Made by a program: the position numbers and the translations under genes. Below, piece by piece: positions 1 to 8,615 of a stretch of 64,000 bases of DNA. Each line of letters begins with the position of its first letter. Position 1 is the first letter of the stretch. Source of the DNA: Paremcibacter congregatus (GTDB lineage: Bacteria > Pseudomonadota > Alphaproteobacteria > Sphingomonadales > Emcibacteraceae); NCBI RefSeq assembly GCF_006385135.1, contig NZ_CP041025.1, forward strand, positions 1,829,501 to 1,893,500. The letters are read 5' to 3'. The notes beneath the pieces are model-generated. The model was not told where the DNA came from. It saw only the letters and a program-made list of their open reading frames with translations, and did not search any database.

Positions 1-1
1 G

Positions 2-1051
2 GTGGAGGGGTCCACTGGGGCGGTGTTGTTTGAACATGATGCCGACGTGACCATGCCGCCGTCGTCAATGAGTAAATTGATGACAATTTATTTGACGTTT
101 GAGCGCTTGCGTGATGGTAATATTCTGTTGGATGACGAACTGGATGTCAGTGAAAATATCTGGCGGAAATGGCGTTTGCAGGGATCAACCATGTTCCTGA
201 AAGCGGGACAGAAAGTTACCGTGCGTGATCTGTTGATGGGCGTGATTGTTCAGTCCGGCAATGATGCCTGCGCCGTTCTGGCAGAAGGGCTTGCCGGATC
301 AGAGACCGTTTTTGTTGAATGGAGCAATGAAAAAGCACAAGAACTGGGGATGACAAATTCACATTTTACCAATGTTAATGGCTGGCCAGATCCTCAGCAT
401 TATATGTCTGCACGCGATCTGGCGACTCTGTCACAGCATCTGGTATCTGAATTTCCCGATTATTACGCCATGTTCAAGGAAAAGAAATTTACCTATAACG
501 ATATTTCCCAAACCAACCGTAATCCGATTCTCTACAGCATGCCGTCGGCGGATGGTCTGAAAACCGGACATACCGAAGATGGGGGATATGGTGTCGCGGC
601 GTCCGCCATAGAGGATGGCCGGCGACTTATCCTGGTGATTAACGGTCTTAAAAGCAACCGGGCCCGTGCGCGGGAAGCAGAACGCCTGTTGAATTACGGC
701 TTCCGCAACTTCAGTGTGTACCCGTTGCTGAAAGCCGGTGAAGTGGTTGACGAGGCCAATGTCTGGCTTGGGATGAATGGCAAGGTTCCTCTGGTTATTG
801 AAGAAGATGTTGTTCTGTCAATCAGCCGTCAGGACCGCCGTAAAATGAAAGCAAAAATCATTTATACCGGTCCGATCCCGGCTCCGATTGTCAAAGGTCA
901 GCCGATTGCGATGCTGGAAATTTCCGCCAAGGATATGAAACCCGTAACCTATCCTCTTGTCGCGGGGGCGGATGTTTCTAAACTGGGCGGAGTGAGCCGT
1001 CTAAAAGCGGCGTTTAATTACCTCCTGATGGGATCGGCAGGCAGTGAATAA
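2..1051 (+). CDS. D-alanyl-D-alanine carboxypeptidase (PBP5/6-like, peptidase S11), 5' truncated by window edge
   Basis: This is a penicillin-binding serine peptidase that trims the terminal D-Ala from peptidoglycan pentapeptides in the periplasm. The three active-site motifs are visible: SMSK (about residue 22 of the fragment), SGN (about 85) and KTG in DGLKTG (about 189). They are followed by the beta-rich PBP5 C-terminal domain and a probable amphipathic anchor at the end. The signal peptide and true start lie upstream of base 1, so the first codon here is not the start. Its 3' end overlaps the thymidylate kinase start by 8 bases, which points to one operon. The family call is firm; the exact dac paralogue is not decidable. 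Confidence 0.93.
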   Translation: MEGSTGAVLFEHDADVTMPPSSMSKLMTIYLTFERLRDGNILLDDELDVSENIWRKWRLQGSTMFLKAGQKVTVRDLLMGVIVQSGNDACAVLAEGLAGSETVFVEWSNEKAQELGMTNSHFTNVNGWPDPQHYMSARDLATLSQHLVSEFPDYYAMFKEKKFTYNDISQTNRNPILYSMPSADGLKTGHTEDGGYGVAASAIEDGRRLILVINGLKSNRARAREAERLLNYGFRNFSVYPLLKAGEVVDEANVWLGMNGKVPLVIEEDVVLSISRQDRRKMKAKIIYTGPIPAPIVKGQPIAMLEISAKDMKPVTYPLVAGADVSKLGGVSRLKAAFNYLLMGSAGSE

Positions 1052-1715
1052 TCAGACAACTCCGCGGGGAAAATTCATTTCCTTCGAAGGCGGCGAGGGG
1101 GTGGGAAAATCCACCCAGGTCACGCTGTTGCGAGATCATTTGACCGCTGAGGGCTATGAAGTTGTTGTCACGCGGGAACCCGGTGGAACAACGGGGGCAG
1201 AGGAGATCAGACAACTTCTGTTGTCCGGTGATACAGACAAATGGCTGCCGATGACGGAAGTTCTGCTGTTTTACGCCGCCCGGGTGGATCACATTGAACG
1301 GGTGATCAAGCCGGCGCTTGAGGCCGGAAAATGGGTAATCAGCGACCGGTATGCTGATTCCAGTTTTGCATATCAAGGTGCCGGGCACGGCCTGACCCAG
1401 GATACCCTGAAAGAACTGCATCATATTGCGACCCGTGATTTCTGGCCGGATCTTACTCTGGTTCTTGATGCGGATGTAGATCATGGCCTGTCCCGTGCAA
1501 CGGAAAGAGAAGCGGCCGTTGCAGCCAATAACCGTGAAGACCGCTTTGAAAATATGACAAATGATTTTCATCAGCGGTTGCGGCAGGCTTTTCTTGATAT
1601 TGCCGCGGCAAACCCAGTACGGTGCCGGGTCATTTCAGCCACAGGGTCTATTTCAGACGTCGCACAGCGCATCTGGCAAGCGGTTCAGAATTTTCGACAA
1701 GGGGCGGCAGGGTGA
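1044..1715 (+). CDS. tmk: Thymidylate kinase
   Basis: The enzyme phosphorylates dTMP to dTDP with ATP in the dTTP pathway. A P-loop, GGEGVGKST, sits near residue 17. The dTMP-binding REPGGT and the DRYADSSFAYQG segment typical of Tmk follow. The length of 223 residues is normal. The start is GTG at 1044, overlapping the stop of the upstream carboxypeptidase gene. The stop overlaps the holB GTG start, so the genes are translationally coupled. tmk followed by holB is a conserved bacterial order. Confidence 0.96.
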   Translation: MNNQTTPRGKFISFEGGEGVGKSTQVTLLRDHLTAEGYEVVVTREPGGTTGAEEIRQLLLSGDTDKWLPMTEVLLFYAARVDHIERVIKPALEAGKWVISDRYADSSFAYQGAGHGLTQDTLKELHHIATRDFWPDLTLVLDADVDHGLSRATEREAAVAANNREDRFENMTNDFHQRLRQAFLDIAAANPVRCRVISATGSISDVAQRIWQAVQNFRQGAAG

Positions 1716-2833
1716 GTGATATCGCACTTGAACAGGGGCTCGGTTTGGGACTTGATCTGCAAGGTCATGAAGAGGCTGAACAGATGTTCCTGGACGCCTT
1801 TAACTCCGATCGCCTGCATCATGCCTGGCTGGTGACAGGACCGCGGGGCATCGGCAAGGCGGCGCTGGCTCACAAGATGGCCCGCTTTTTGATGCACAAT
1901 CCGCCAGAAGCTAACGCGGGACCAAGCCTATTTGGCGATGTGTTGGAAAAAACACCGGCCGAAAGTCTGAATACCGATCCTTATTCGGGCATTAACAAGG
2001 TAATTACCGCTGGTGGACATGGTGACATTGTGGTGATCGAACGTACCCCTGACGAGAAAACCGGTAAAATGAAGGCCGAAATCGGGGTTAATAATGTTCG
2101 GGTATTGCAGAATTTCTTTGCCAAGACGTCCACGGAAGGCGGGTGGCGGGTGGCGATCGTCGACAGCGCTGATGAAATGAACCGCAACGCCGCCAATGCG
2201 CTGCTGAAATCCCTGGAAGAGCCACCAAAGAACGCTTTATTGATCCTGCTGGCCCATGCGCCCGGCAAATTGCTTCCGACCATTACGTCGCGTTGTCGTC
2301 AGATGCGGCTCAGCCCGCTTCCAGACCAGGCTGTCACGGCTATTCTGTCCAAACAACATCCGGAGCTCAGCCCCGACGAAGTGGCGGGCTATGCCATTTT
2401 AAGTGAAGGCAGTCCCGGTTATGCCCTGAAACTGGTCGAGAATCAGGGGCTTGAGCTTTATATCCAGATTCTGGAAAACCTTGCCGCCATGCCGTGGATG
2501 AATGTGCCGCTGGCGCATAAGCTGGCCGACAGTCTGTCATTGAAAAAGGATGAGCAGAAATATGTGTTGTTCGGCGAGTTACTGACCCGTTTTATCAGCC
2601 GTTTGACGCGCCATGTGGCGCATCTTGACCAGGGCGGCCCGTCGGATGCAAGCCCGGTTCGTCCGGTATTGACCGGAGAGCTGGAACTGATGGCGGAAAT
2701 GGGTCGGCGAATATCACTTGATCAGTGGGTCGACCTGTGGGAAAAGGTATCTCATAAAATGGGTTTGATAAATCTTGATCGCAAGCAGGTGATCCTGAAT
2801 ATTCTCACCCTGTTAAATCAGAGTTTAAAATAA
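1712..2833 (+). CDS. holB: DNA polymerase III delta' subunit
   Basis: This is a subunit of the clamp loader, which opens the sliding clamp for the replicative polymerase. It is an AAA+-fold protein with a degenerate P-loop, GPRGIGKAALA, and the LLKSLEEPP segment typical of DnaX/HolB proteins. I place the start at GTG 1712, which overlaps the tmk stop (GTGA) and gives 373 residues. The open frame continues upstream to 1622, but that part lies inside tmk and carries no family sequence. It is followed by metG after 33 bases. Confidence 0.93.
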   Translation: MSDIALEQGLGLGLDLQGHEEAEQMFLDAFNSDRLHHAWLVTGPRGIGKAALAHKMARFLMHNPPEANAGPSLFGDVLEKTPAESLNTDPYSGINKVITAGGHGDIVVIERTPDEKTGKMKAEIGVNNVRVLQNFFAKTSTEGGWRVAIVDSADEMNRNAANALLKSLEEPPKNALLILLAHAPGKLLPTITSRCRQMRLSPLPDQAVTAILSKQHPELSPDEVAGYAILSEGSPGYALKLVENQGLELYIQILENLAAMPWMNVPLAHKLADSLSLKKDEQKYVLFGELLTRFISRLTRHVAHLDQGGPSDASPVRPVLTGELELMAEMGRRISLDQWVDLWEKVSHKMGLINLDRKQVILNILTLLNQSLK

Positions 2834-2866
2834 GAGCCGTTTGTGCTCTAGCGGAGCATACGCAAG

Positions 2867-4420
2867 ATGACGGCAAAACCAGCCTTTTACATCACGACGC
2901 CAATCTATTACGTCAATGACATTCCCCATATTGGCCACGCCTACACCACGCTGGCTTGTGATGTCATGGCGCGGTTCAAGCGTCTGGACGGTTATGACGT
3001 GATGTTCCTGACGGGCACCGACGAGCATGGCCAGAAGGTGGAAAAATCCGCCGCCGCCAAGGGCAAGCAACCGATCGAATTTTGTGATGAAGTCTCACAA
3101 CGTTTCCGTGATCTGGCGGAATTCATGAATTTCTCCCATGATGATTTTGTCCGCACTACCGAAGAACGCCATAAAATCGCCTGTCAGGCCCTGTGGCGCA
3201 AACTCGAAGACAGCGGCAATATCTACCTTGATAAATATTCCGGTTGGTATTCGGTGCGCGACGAAGCCTACTATACAGAAGGTGAATTGCTTGACGGTGA
3301 GGGCGGTGAGAAACTTGCCCCGACCGGGGCGCCGGTGGAATGGGTCGAGGAAGAAAGCTATTTCTTCAAACTGTCCGCCTTCGAAGACAAGCTTCTTACC
3401 TGGTATGATCAACTTCCGGAAACCGTTTTGCCCAAAAGCCGCAAGAATGAAGTGAAAAGCTTTGTTGAAGGCGGCTTGCGTGATCTGTCTGTGTCCCGCA
3501 CCAGTTTTTCCTGGGGTGTGCCGGTGCCGGGCAATGATAAACATATCATGTACGTCTGGATCGATGCCCTGACCAATTATCTGACCGCCATCGGCTATCC
3601 CGATATGGCCGGTGAGGCGTTCCAGAAGTTTTGGCCCGCGGATGTACATATGGTCGGCAAGGATATCCTGCGCTTTCATGCGGTCTATTGGCCGGCCTTT
3701 CTGATGGCTGCCGATATCGCACCGCCAAAACGGGTCTTTGCCCATGGCTGGTGGACCAATGAAGGTCAGAAGATTTCAAAATCTATCGGCAATGTCATCG
3801 ATCCTTTTGAAATTGTAGAAGAATTCGGCCTGGATCAGGTGCGTTACTTCCTGATGCGCGAAGTGCCGTTTGGTAATGACGGTGATTTTTCCCGCAACGC
3901 CATGATGAGCCGCACCAACGCTGATCTCGCCGGTGGCCTGGGCAATCTGGCGCAGCGCTCCCTCAGCATGATCTTCAAGAATTGCGACGGCCAGATACCG
4001 GTCTGCGGTTCCTTGACTGAGGATGATACCACCATCCTGGCGGCGCTTGACAGTCAGTTGGACAAAGTGCGTGATCAGATGGAAAACCAGATGTTCCACA
4101 AGGCGTTGGAGGTGATTTTTAATCTTGAATCCGCCGCCAATATCTATTTTAATGATCAGGCGCCCTGGGCTTTAAAGAAAACAGATCCGGAGCGGATGGC
4201 GACCGTGCTGTATGTTACCGCCGAGATCGTGCGCCAGATGGCGCTGCTGATCCAGCCCTTCATGCCGGACAGTGCCGCGAAGCTGCTCGACCAGTTAAAA
4301 ATTCCGGCGGACCAACGCGGCTTTGACCAGCTGGGCGAGGTGGGCCGCCTGGCCTCGGGCGTTGCGCTCGATAAACCGGAAGGGGTCTTTCCCCGTTATG
4401 TGGAAGCGGAAAAAGCATGA
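2867..4420 (+). CDS. metG: Methionine--tRNA ligase
   Basis: A class I aminoacyl-tRNA synthetase that charges tRNA-Met. The HIGH signature appears as HIGH in DIPHIGHAYTT (about residue 22), and the KMSKS loop as KISKS (about 304). The length of 517 residues fits the short form without a C-terminal tRNA-binding (Trbp111-like) domain, common in Alphaproteobacteria. The stop overlaps the start of the next gene (ATGA, 4 bases), so it is coupled to the TatD gene. Confidence 0.97.
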   Translation: MTAKPAFYITTPIYYVNDIPHIGHAYTTLACDVMARFKRLDGYDVMFLTGTDEHGQKVEKSAAAKGKQPIEFCDEVSQRFRDLAEFMNFSHDDFVRTTEERHKIACQALWRKLEDSGNIYLDKYSGWYSVRDEAYYTEGELLDGEGGEKLAPTGAPVEWVEEESYFFKLSAFEDKLLTWYDQLPETVLPKSRKNEVKSFVEGGLRDLSVSRTSFSWGVPVPGNDKHIMYVWIDALTNYLTAIGYPDMAGEAFQKFWPADVHMVGKDILRFHAVYWPAFLMAADIAPPKRVFAHGWWTNEGQKISKSIGNVIDPFEIVEEFGLDQVRYFLMREVPFGNDGDFSRNAMMSRTNADLAGGLGNLAQRSLSMIFKNCDGQIPVCGSLTEDDTTILAALDSQLDKVRDQMENQMFHKALEVIFNLESAANIYFNDQAPWALKKTDPERMATVLYVTAEIVRQMALLIQPFMPDSAAKLLDQLKIPADQRGFDQLGEVGRLASGVALDKPEGVFPRYVEAEKA

Positions 4421-5196
4421 TTGTTGATAGTCATTGCCATTTGAATTACGGCTCCATGATGGAAGATATGGACGGCGTCATGGCCCGGGCAAAGGATGCC
4501 GGGGTCGAGACCATGCTGGCGATCAACGCCCGCCTTAGTGAATATGACGAAGTGATTGCCCTGGCGGACCGGTATGATCATGTGTTCGCCACCGTCGGCA
4601 GTCATCCCCATGAGGCGGAAAAGGAACCGGGTATCACGGCGGAACAGCTGATTGAAAAGTCAACCCACCCCAAAGTCATCGGCATTGGCGAGACAGGGCT
4701 GGATTTTTTCTATGAATATGCGCCGCGTGACCTGCAGGAAGCCAATTTCCGCGCCCATATCGCCGCCGCCCGCGCCACCGGCCTGCCGCTGATCGTCCAC
4801 GCCCGCGACGCCGATGACCTGACCATAACTGTGATGCGCGATGAGATGGAGAAGGGGGCCTATCCGGCGGTGATCCATTGCTTTACCGCATCCCAGGCGC
4901 TGGCCGATGCGACGCTTGAGATGGGCTGCTATATCTCGATCTCCGGTATTGTCACCTTCAAAAGCGCCAAGGATTTGCAGGAAACCGTCAAAACCATCCC
5001 GCTGGACCGGTTGCTAATTGAAACCGACGCGCCCTATCTCGCGCCCGTGCCAAAACGCGGCAAGCCGAATGAGCCATCCTATGTCAGATACACAGCAGAG
5101 TATCTTTCTGACCTGCTGGACGTGCCGTTTGATCATCTGGCGCAAACCACGACGGATAATTTCTATCGTCTGTTCACCAACGCGGTTCGGCCATGA
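4417..5196 (+). CDS. TatD family metal-dependent hydrolase (YcfH-like DNase)
   Basis: A TIM-barrel amidohydrolase-like nuclease of the TatD family. The N-terminal metal ligand motif DSHCHL, the GETGLDF strand, HARDAD, HCFT and the C-terminal TDAPYLAP are all present in the expected order. The length of 259 residues is normal. It overlaps both neighbours by 4 bases within the tmk-holB-metG-tatD-hydrolase operon, an arrangement frequent in Alphaproteobacteria. The physiological substrate is uncertain. Confidence 0.94.
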   Translation: MIVDSHCHLNYGSMMEDMDGVMARAKDAGVETMLAINARLSEYDEVIALADRYDHVFATVGSHPHEAEKEPGITAEQLIEKSTHPKVIGIGETGLDFFYEYAPRDLQEANFRAHIAAARATGLPLIVHARDADDLTITVMRDEMEKGAYPAVIHCFTASQALADATLEMGCYISISGIVTFKSAKDLQETVKTIPLDRLLIETDAPYLAPVPKRGKPNEPSYVRYTAEYLSDLLDVPFDHLAQTTTDNFYRLFTNAVRP

Positions 5197-5948
5197 AAGT
5201 CACGATCCTCGGCTGCGGTACCTCGACCGGCGTGCCCCGGATCGGCGATAACTGGGGAAAATGCGATCCTACCAATCCGAAAAACAGGCGTCGTCGGTCC
5301 TCAATCCTGATTCAGGATCAGGAAACTGATATTCTGATTGATACGACACCCGATTTGCGCGAACAATGCCTGTCGGCCAATATCACCCGTCTCGATGGGG
5401 TGCTTTACACCCACGATCACGCCGATCATACCCATGGCATTGATGATCTGCGCGCCATCAAGCAGATGATGAAGCGCAAGGTCGATGTCTATGGCAATGA
5501 AGTGACGATGGCCGTGCTGAAACGCCGTTTTGATTATATCTTCGCCGCTAAAACCGGTTATCCCGCCATTGTTGAGGGGCATGTCTTTGACGAAAACCCC
5601 TTTACCGTGGGCCAACTGAAGGTACAGCCATTTGACCTTATTCATGGTCCAATAAAATCTGTTGGTTTTCGTGTAGGTAAAGTCGCTTACACAACAGATC
5701 TTAATGCAATACCTGAAAGCAGTGAGGCGCATTTATATGGTCTGGACCTGTGGGTTGTTGATGCATTGCGGCCGGAACCACACCCGACCCATTCCCATTT
5801 GGATCAAACGCTGGACTGGATTGAGAAATTTAAACCGAAACGGGCCATTCTCACCCATATGACCGGCGATCTGGATTATGAAACACTGAAAAAAGCCCTG
5901 CCGTCCCACATAGAACCGGGTTATGATGGCCTGGTAGTCACCGTATAA
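5193..5948 (+). CDS. MBL-fold metallo-hydrolase, PhnP/phosphodiesterase-like
   Basis: A metallo-beta-lactamase fold protein. The metal-binding signature THDHADHTHGIDDL (about residue 70) and later histidines (THSHLDQT, LTHMTGDL) are visible. The N-terminal GCGTSTGVPR is typical of the family containing PhnP and tRNase Z-like phosphodiesterases. The gene overlaps tatD by 4 bases and closes the operon. Linkage to tatD is common; the substrate, perhaps a cyclic phosphate, is inferred from the family only. Confidence 0.9.
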   Translation: MKVTILGCGTSTGVPRIGDNWGKCDPTNPKNRRRRSSILIQDQETDILIDTTPDLREQCLSANITRLDGVLYTHDHADHTHGIDDLRAIKQMMKRKVDVYGNEVTMAVLKRRFDYIFAAKTGYPAIVEGHVFDENPFTVGQLKVQPFDLIHGPIKSVGFRVGKVAYTTDLNAIPESSEAHLYGLDLWVVDALRPEPHPTHSHLDQTLDWIEKFKPKRAILTHMTGDLDYETLKKALPSHIEPGYDGLVVTV

Positions 5949-5966
5949 CCGGAATAGACCTGTTTT

Positions 5967-7202
5967 ATGAATACAAGCCTGCGCAATATCATTCTGCTCG
6001 TGATAGGGCAAATTCTGGCGCTTACATCCGTGATTACGTTGGTTACCTATGCCGCATTGGTGTCCCGCATGCTCACGGGAAGCACATCCATGGCCACTAT
6101 ACCTGCGGCTTTGGCAATGATTGCCGCGGCGTTGACGGCTTATAAGGCGTCCATGTTCATGAAGCGGTTTGGTCGCAAACGCGGCTTTCAGTTCGGGGCA
6201 CTTTTCGCTTTATTGTCGGGCATTTTTACCTTCTACGGGATTTATATTGAAAATTTTTATGTCTTTTGCTTTGGCGTAATGGTCCACGGTATCTTTCAGT
6301 CGTTTGCCGCTTACTACCGTTTTGCCGCGATGGAGGTCAGTGCGCCGCGTTTTAAGAAACAGGCGATTTCCTATGTGCTGTCCGGAGGGTTGTTCGCGGC
6401 GCTTATTTCCCCGACAGCGGCTAAATTTTTTGAAACACACTTCTTCCTGCCTATTCCGTATGCCGGCACTTTCATTCTGGTGATCTTGCTCAGCCTGTTG
6501 ACGCAGTTGACGTTGCTGTTTCTCCATTTTCCGCCTGAAATTGACCATATTGAACATGACGAGAATGGACAGGAAATACCGGCGACGCATGTATCCTGGC
6601 TTGATATTCTGCGCCGGCCGGGGTTCTTGTGCGCCAGCCTTAATGCAGCAGGGGCCTATCTGATGATGTCCTACGTCATGACGTCATCACCCATCCAGAT
6701 TGTTGAATACTGCGGGTTTCAGATCACGGATGCGGCCAGTGTCATTCAATGGCATACGGCGGCGATGTTCCTGCCGGCGTTTTTTACCGGATCTTTGGTG
6801 GCCCGGTTTGGCGCAGTTCGTATCATCATGATTGGTTTTGTGTGTTTTATGATTTCAGCCGCATTCGCCATTCAGGGACTGGAACTGATCAATTTTTACG
6901 GATCTCTGGTGCTTTTAGGGTTGGGCTGGAACTTTCTGTTTACTGCGGGCACGGCCTTGCTGGAAAGCGCCTACAAACCTTATGAAAAATCCCAGGTTCA
7001 GGGCCTGAATGACTTTGTCGTCTATAGTCTGGCGGCCACGTCGACGTTGACATCCGGCTTTATGCTGGAAACCATTGGCTGGAAAAGCATGAACGCGATG
7101 GTATTTGGCATCGTGGGCTTGCTGCTTTTTATTACCTTATGGTATGTTAAGGTTAACCGTAAGACTGTGGGGCTTACCTCTACACAGGAAGAGCCGAATT
7201 AA
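5967..7202 (+). CDS. MFS transporter
   Basis: An integral membrane protein of 411 residues with about twelve hydrophobic segments spread over its length and a basic loop (KRFGRKRG) between segments 2 and 3, typical of the major facilitator superfamily. A hydrophilic mid-loop (HIEHDENGQEI) separates the two halves. It starts 18 bases after the upstream hydrolase and may be co-transcribed. No substrate can be inferred from sequence. Confidence 0.85.
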   Translation: MNTSLRNIILLVIGQILALTSVITLVTYAALVSRMLTGSTSMATIPAALAMIAAALTAYKASMFMKRFGRKRGFQFGALFALLSGIFTFYGIYIENFYVFCFGVMVHGIFQSFAAYYRFAAMEVSAPRFKKQAISYVLSGGLFAALISPTAAKFFETHFFLPIPYAGTFILVILLSLLTQLTLLFLHFPPEIDHIEHDENGQEIPATHVSWLDILRRPGFLCASLNAAGAYLMMSYVMTSSPIQIVEYCGFQITDAASVIQWHTAAMFLPAFFTGSLVARFGAVRIIMIGFVCFMISAAFAIQGLELINFYGSLVLLGLGWNFLFTAGTALLESAYKPYEKSQVQGLNDFVVYSLAATSTLTSGFMLETIGWKSMNAMVFGIVGLLLFITLWYVKVNRKTVGLTSTQEEPN

Positions 7203-7229
7203 ACCAAAATAGAAATATGGGATAAGAAA

Positions 7230-7856
7230 ATGCACTCACTTATAAAGTTCTTCCTGACTCTGATGTTCCTGATTGTTCCTTTCACGGCCTCTGCTGAGCA
7301 GGGCCGTACCATTAACGTCGTTATAGAGACGGATAAAGGCGATATAACACTTGAACTATACCCTGAAAAAGCCCCTGTAACTGTCGATAATTTCATTCAA
7401 AACGTTAAAGCAGGCCTTTATGAAGGTGGCCGGTTTTATCGCGCGTCGCGTCTGGATAATAATCCGACGGCAAAACGCAAGATCCTGACACTTATTCAGG
7501 GCGGCAAGAATGAGCAAAAGCAGGAAAGAGAGCCCATCGCTCATGAAACCACGATACAAAGCGGACTTTCCCATCTTGACGGAGTGATCTCGATGGCGCG
7601 GCTGGACCCGGGGACAGCCACAACGGAGTTCTTTATCTGCATAGGGGATAATAGCGGACTTGATACGGGGTCAACGCGTTATGAAGAAGGCAAACGTGAA
7701 GGCTATGCCGCTTTTGGACGTGTCATCAAGGGAATGGGCGTCGTTGTCGCCATTCAACAACAACCCACAGGAAGCCGCGCCAAAGATGATGATGATTGGT
7801 TCGGTCAGCAACTTATCAATGACACTGTGGTGATTGAGCGTGTCGTTATACAATAA
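7230..7856 (+). CDS. Periplasmic cyclophilin-type peptidyl-prolyl cis-trans isomerase
   Basis: A cyclophilin fold foldase. An N-terminal signal peptide (hydrophobic LMFLIVPF ending at TASA, residues 1-22) directs export. The mature part begins with strands typical of cyclophilins (ETDKGDITLELYPEKAP) and keeps the FYRA and FFICIGD regions. The length of 208 residues is normal. It is the last host gene before the prophage pair; its stop lies 123 bases before the first dif-like site. Confidence 0.92.
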   Translation: MHSLIKFFLTLMFLIVPFTASAEQGRTINVVIETDKGDITLELYPEKAPVTVDNFIQNVKAGLYEGGRFYRASRLDNNPTAKRKILTLIQGGKNEQKQEREPIAHETTIQSGLSHLDGVISMARLDPGTATTEFFICIGDNSGLDTGSTRYEEGKREGYAAFGRVIKGMGVVVAIQQQPTGSRAKDDDDWFGQQLINDTVVIERVVIQ

Positions 7857-7979
7857 ACAAATATCGTAAATCTTATAACGAGCGGCCGGGGTACTGTTTG
7901 TGATCACGTGCCAAGCCGTTGTTACTCAGGCATCCTTTATCATGTTGCATGATGTCGTTTATATCCATCCCATCCAATA

Positions 7980-8007
7980 ATTTACCATAATATAAATTGT
8001 GTCGTCA
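7980..8007 (+). other. attL: dif-like Xer site, left junction of prophage 1
   Basis: The left arm ATTTACCATAA and centre TATAAA match the XerD half of dif (reverse complement of E. coli dif, recalled from memory: arm ATTTAACATAA, centre TATACA). The right arm TTGTGTCGTCA is degenerate against the XerC arm TTATGCGCACC. Reading: the left arm is host DNA and the right arm belongs to phage 1. The stop codon of the prophage 1 repressor (TAA, minus strand, 7982-7984) falls in the host-derived arm. Confidence 0.8.
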
Positions 8008-8386
8008 CTTGCGCTCCGTTTTTCTCACCAGCAAAGGCCGATCCTGAGCCGTCAAAATCGATGCTACCAAGGGACAGGTTACAGCCTAAAATTACACCCG
8101 CCGCATATTGTGGGAGCGATTTTAATAGTTTCTTAAATATCGGGACAGCTTCCGGAGTTTTAAATTCTGCTTCCCATAAATCTCTATGCAACAAGGCCAT
8201 ATCAGCGGGGACGTTTGCAAGGCTTGCAAGCTTTATCATTGCCGCTACGGAGGGTACGTCTGGACGATCTGGGTGCCTCCATTTTGCAACGTTTGCCATA
8301 TGCAGGCGTGTTGCAAGCTGTCTATCTGACTTCAATCCGTGAAGCTCTTTAGCTCGGTTCATATACCAATTTATATCTTGTTTCAT
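7982..8386 (-). CDS. Prophage 1 repressor-like regulator (DUF3693-like helix-turn-helix protein)
   Basis: A 134-residue protein with an N-terminal helix-turn-helix (SDRQLATRLHMANVAKWRHP, about residues 20-39) and a following helical domain, resembling DUF3693 regulators of filamentous and other small phages. It is about 45 percent identical by eye to the prophage 2 counterpart at 27811. It diverges from the early operon, the usual place of a lysogeny repressor. Its last codons cross the attachment site: in the excised circle the stop TAA becomes AAA, and the frame runs 25 codons further to a stop at 17816-17818. Repressor function is inferred from position. Confidence 0.75.
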   Translation of the reverse strand: MKQDINWYMNRAKELHGLKSDRQLATRLHMANVAKWRHPDRPDVPSVAAMIKLASLANVPADMALLHRDLWEAEFKTPEAVPIFKKLLKSLPQYAAGVILGCNLSLGSIDFDGSGSAFAGEKNGAQVTTQFILW

Positions 8387-8398
8387 AGCCAGACCTTT

Positions 8399-8414
8399 CT
8401 ACGTATGTACGTAA
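8399..8414. promoter_or_regulatory. TACGTA-type palindromic element ahead of repressor 1
   Basis: The 16-base sequence CTACGTATGTACGTAA lies 12 bases upstream of the repressor start codon. The same 16 bases precede the otherwise different repressor of prophage 2 (27781-27796, opposite strand). Longer versions of the motif recur at the early/late boundary of both phages. It is a candidate regulator-binding site. Confidence 0.5.
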
Positions 8415-8430
8415 TATCAAGAACACAGAG

Positions 8431-8497
8431 TATCAGCTTACTGATAACTGACAAGAAGCAATATTATCTTGACACCCTTAATGTAATGTGAATAAGG
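8431..8497 (+). promoter_or_regulatory. Prophage 1 early promoter with adjacent candidate operator
   Basis: The -35 box TTGACA (8469-8474), a 17-base spacer and ATAAGG as -10 (8492-8497) precede the early operon. Upstream of it, TATCAG and CTGATA (8431-8446) form a 6-base inverted repeat with a 4-base loop, a possible repressor site. This block shares nothing with the equivalent block of prophage 2 although the genes downstream are nearly identical. Confidence 0.55.
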
Positions 8498-8555
8498 TGC
8501 ATCCTGCTAACTGCTGAGAAGCATTTTGGTAAATTTGCACTTATATTCCTCCCTT

Positions 8556-8583
8556 GGGGCCTCTGTCCGGCCGGACATGCCCC
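8556..8583 (+). promoter_or_regulatory. GC-rich hairpin in early leader, conserved in both prophages
   Basis: A perfect 14-base palindrome TGTCCGGCCGGACA (8564-8577) is enclosed by GGGGC (8556-8560) and GCCCC (8579-8583). It lies about 30 bases before the first early gene. The same structure occurs at 27633-27660 in prophage 2. It could be an RNA leader structure, an attenuator, or a DNA structure used in replication or packaging. No run of T follows directly, so it is not a typical terminator. Confidence 0.5.
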
Positions 8584-8615
8584 GCACTTTTAGGGAGACA
8601 ACAAAAGGGAAGATC

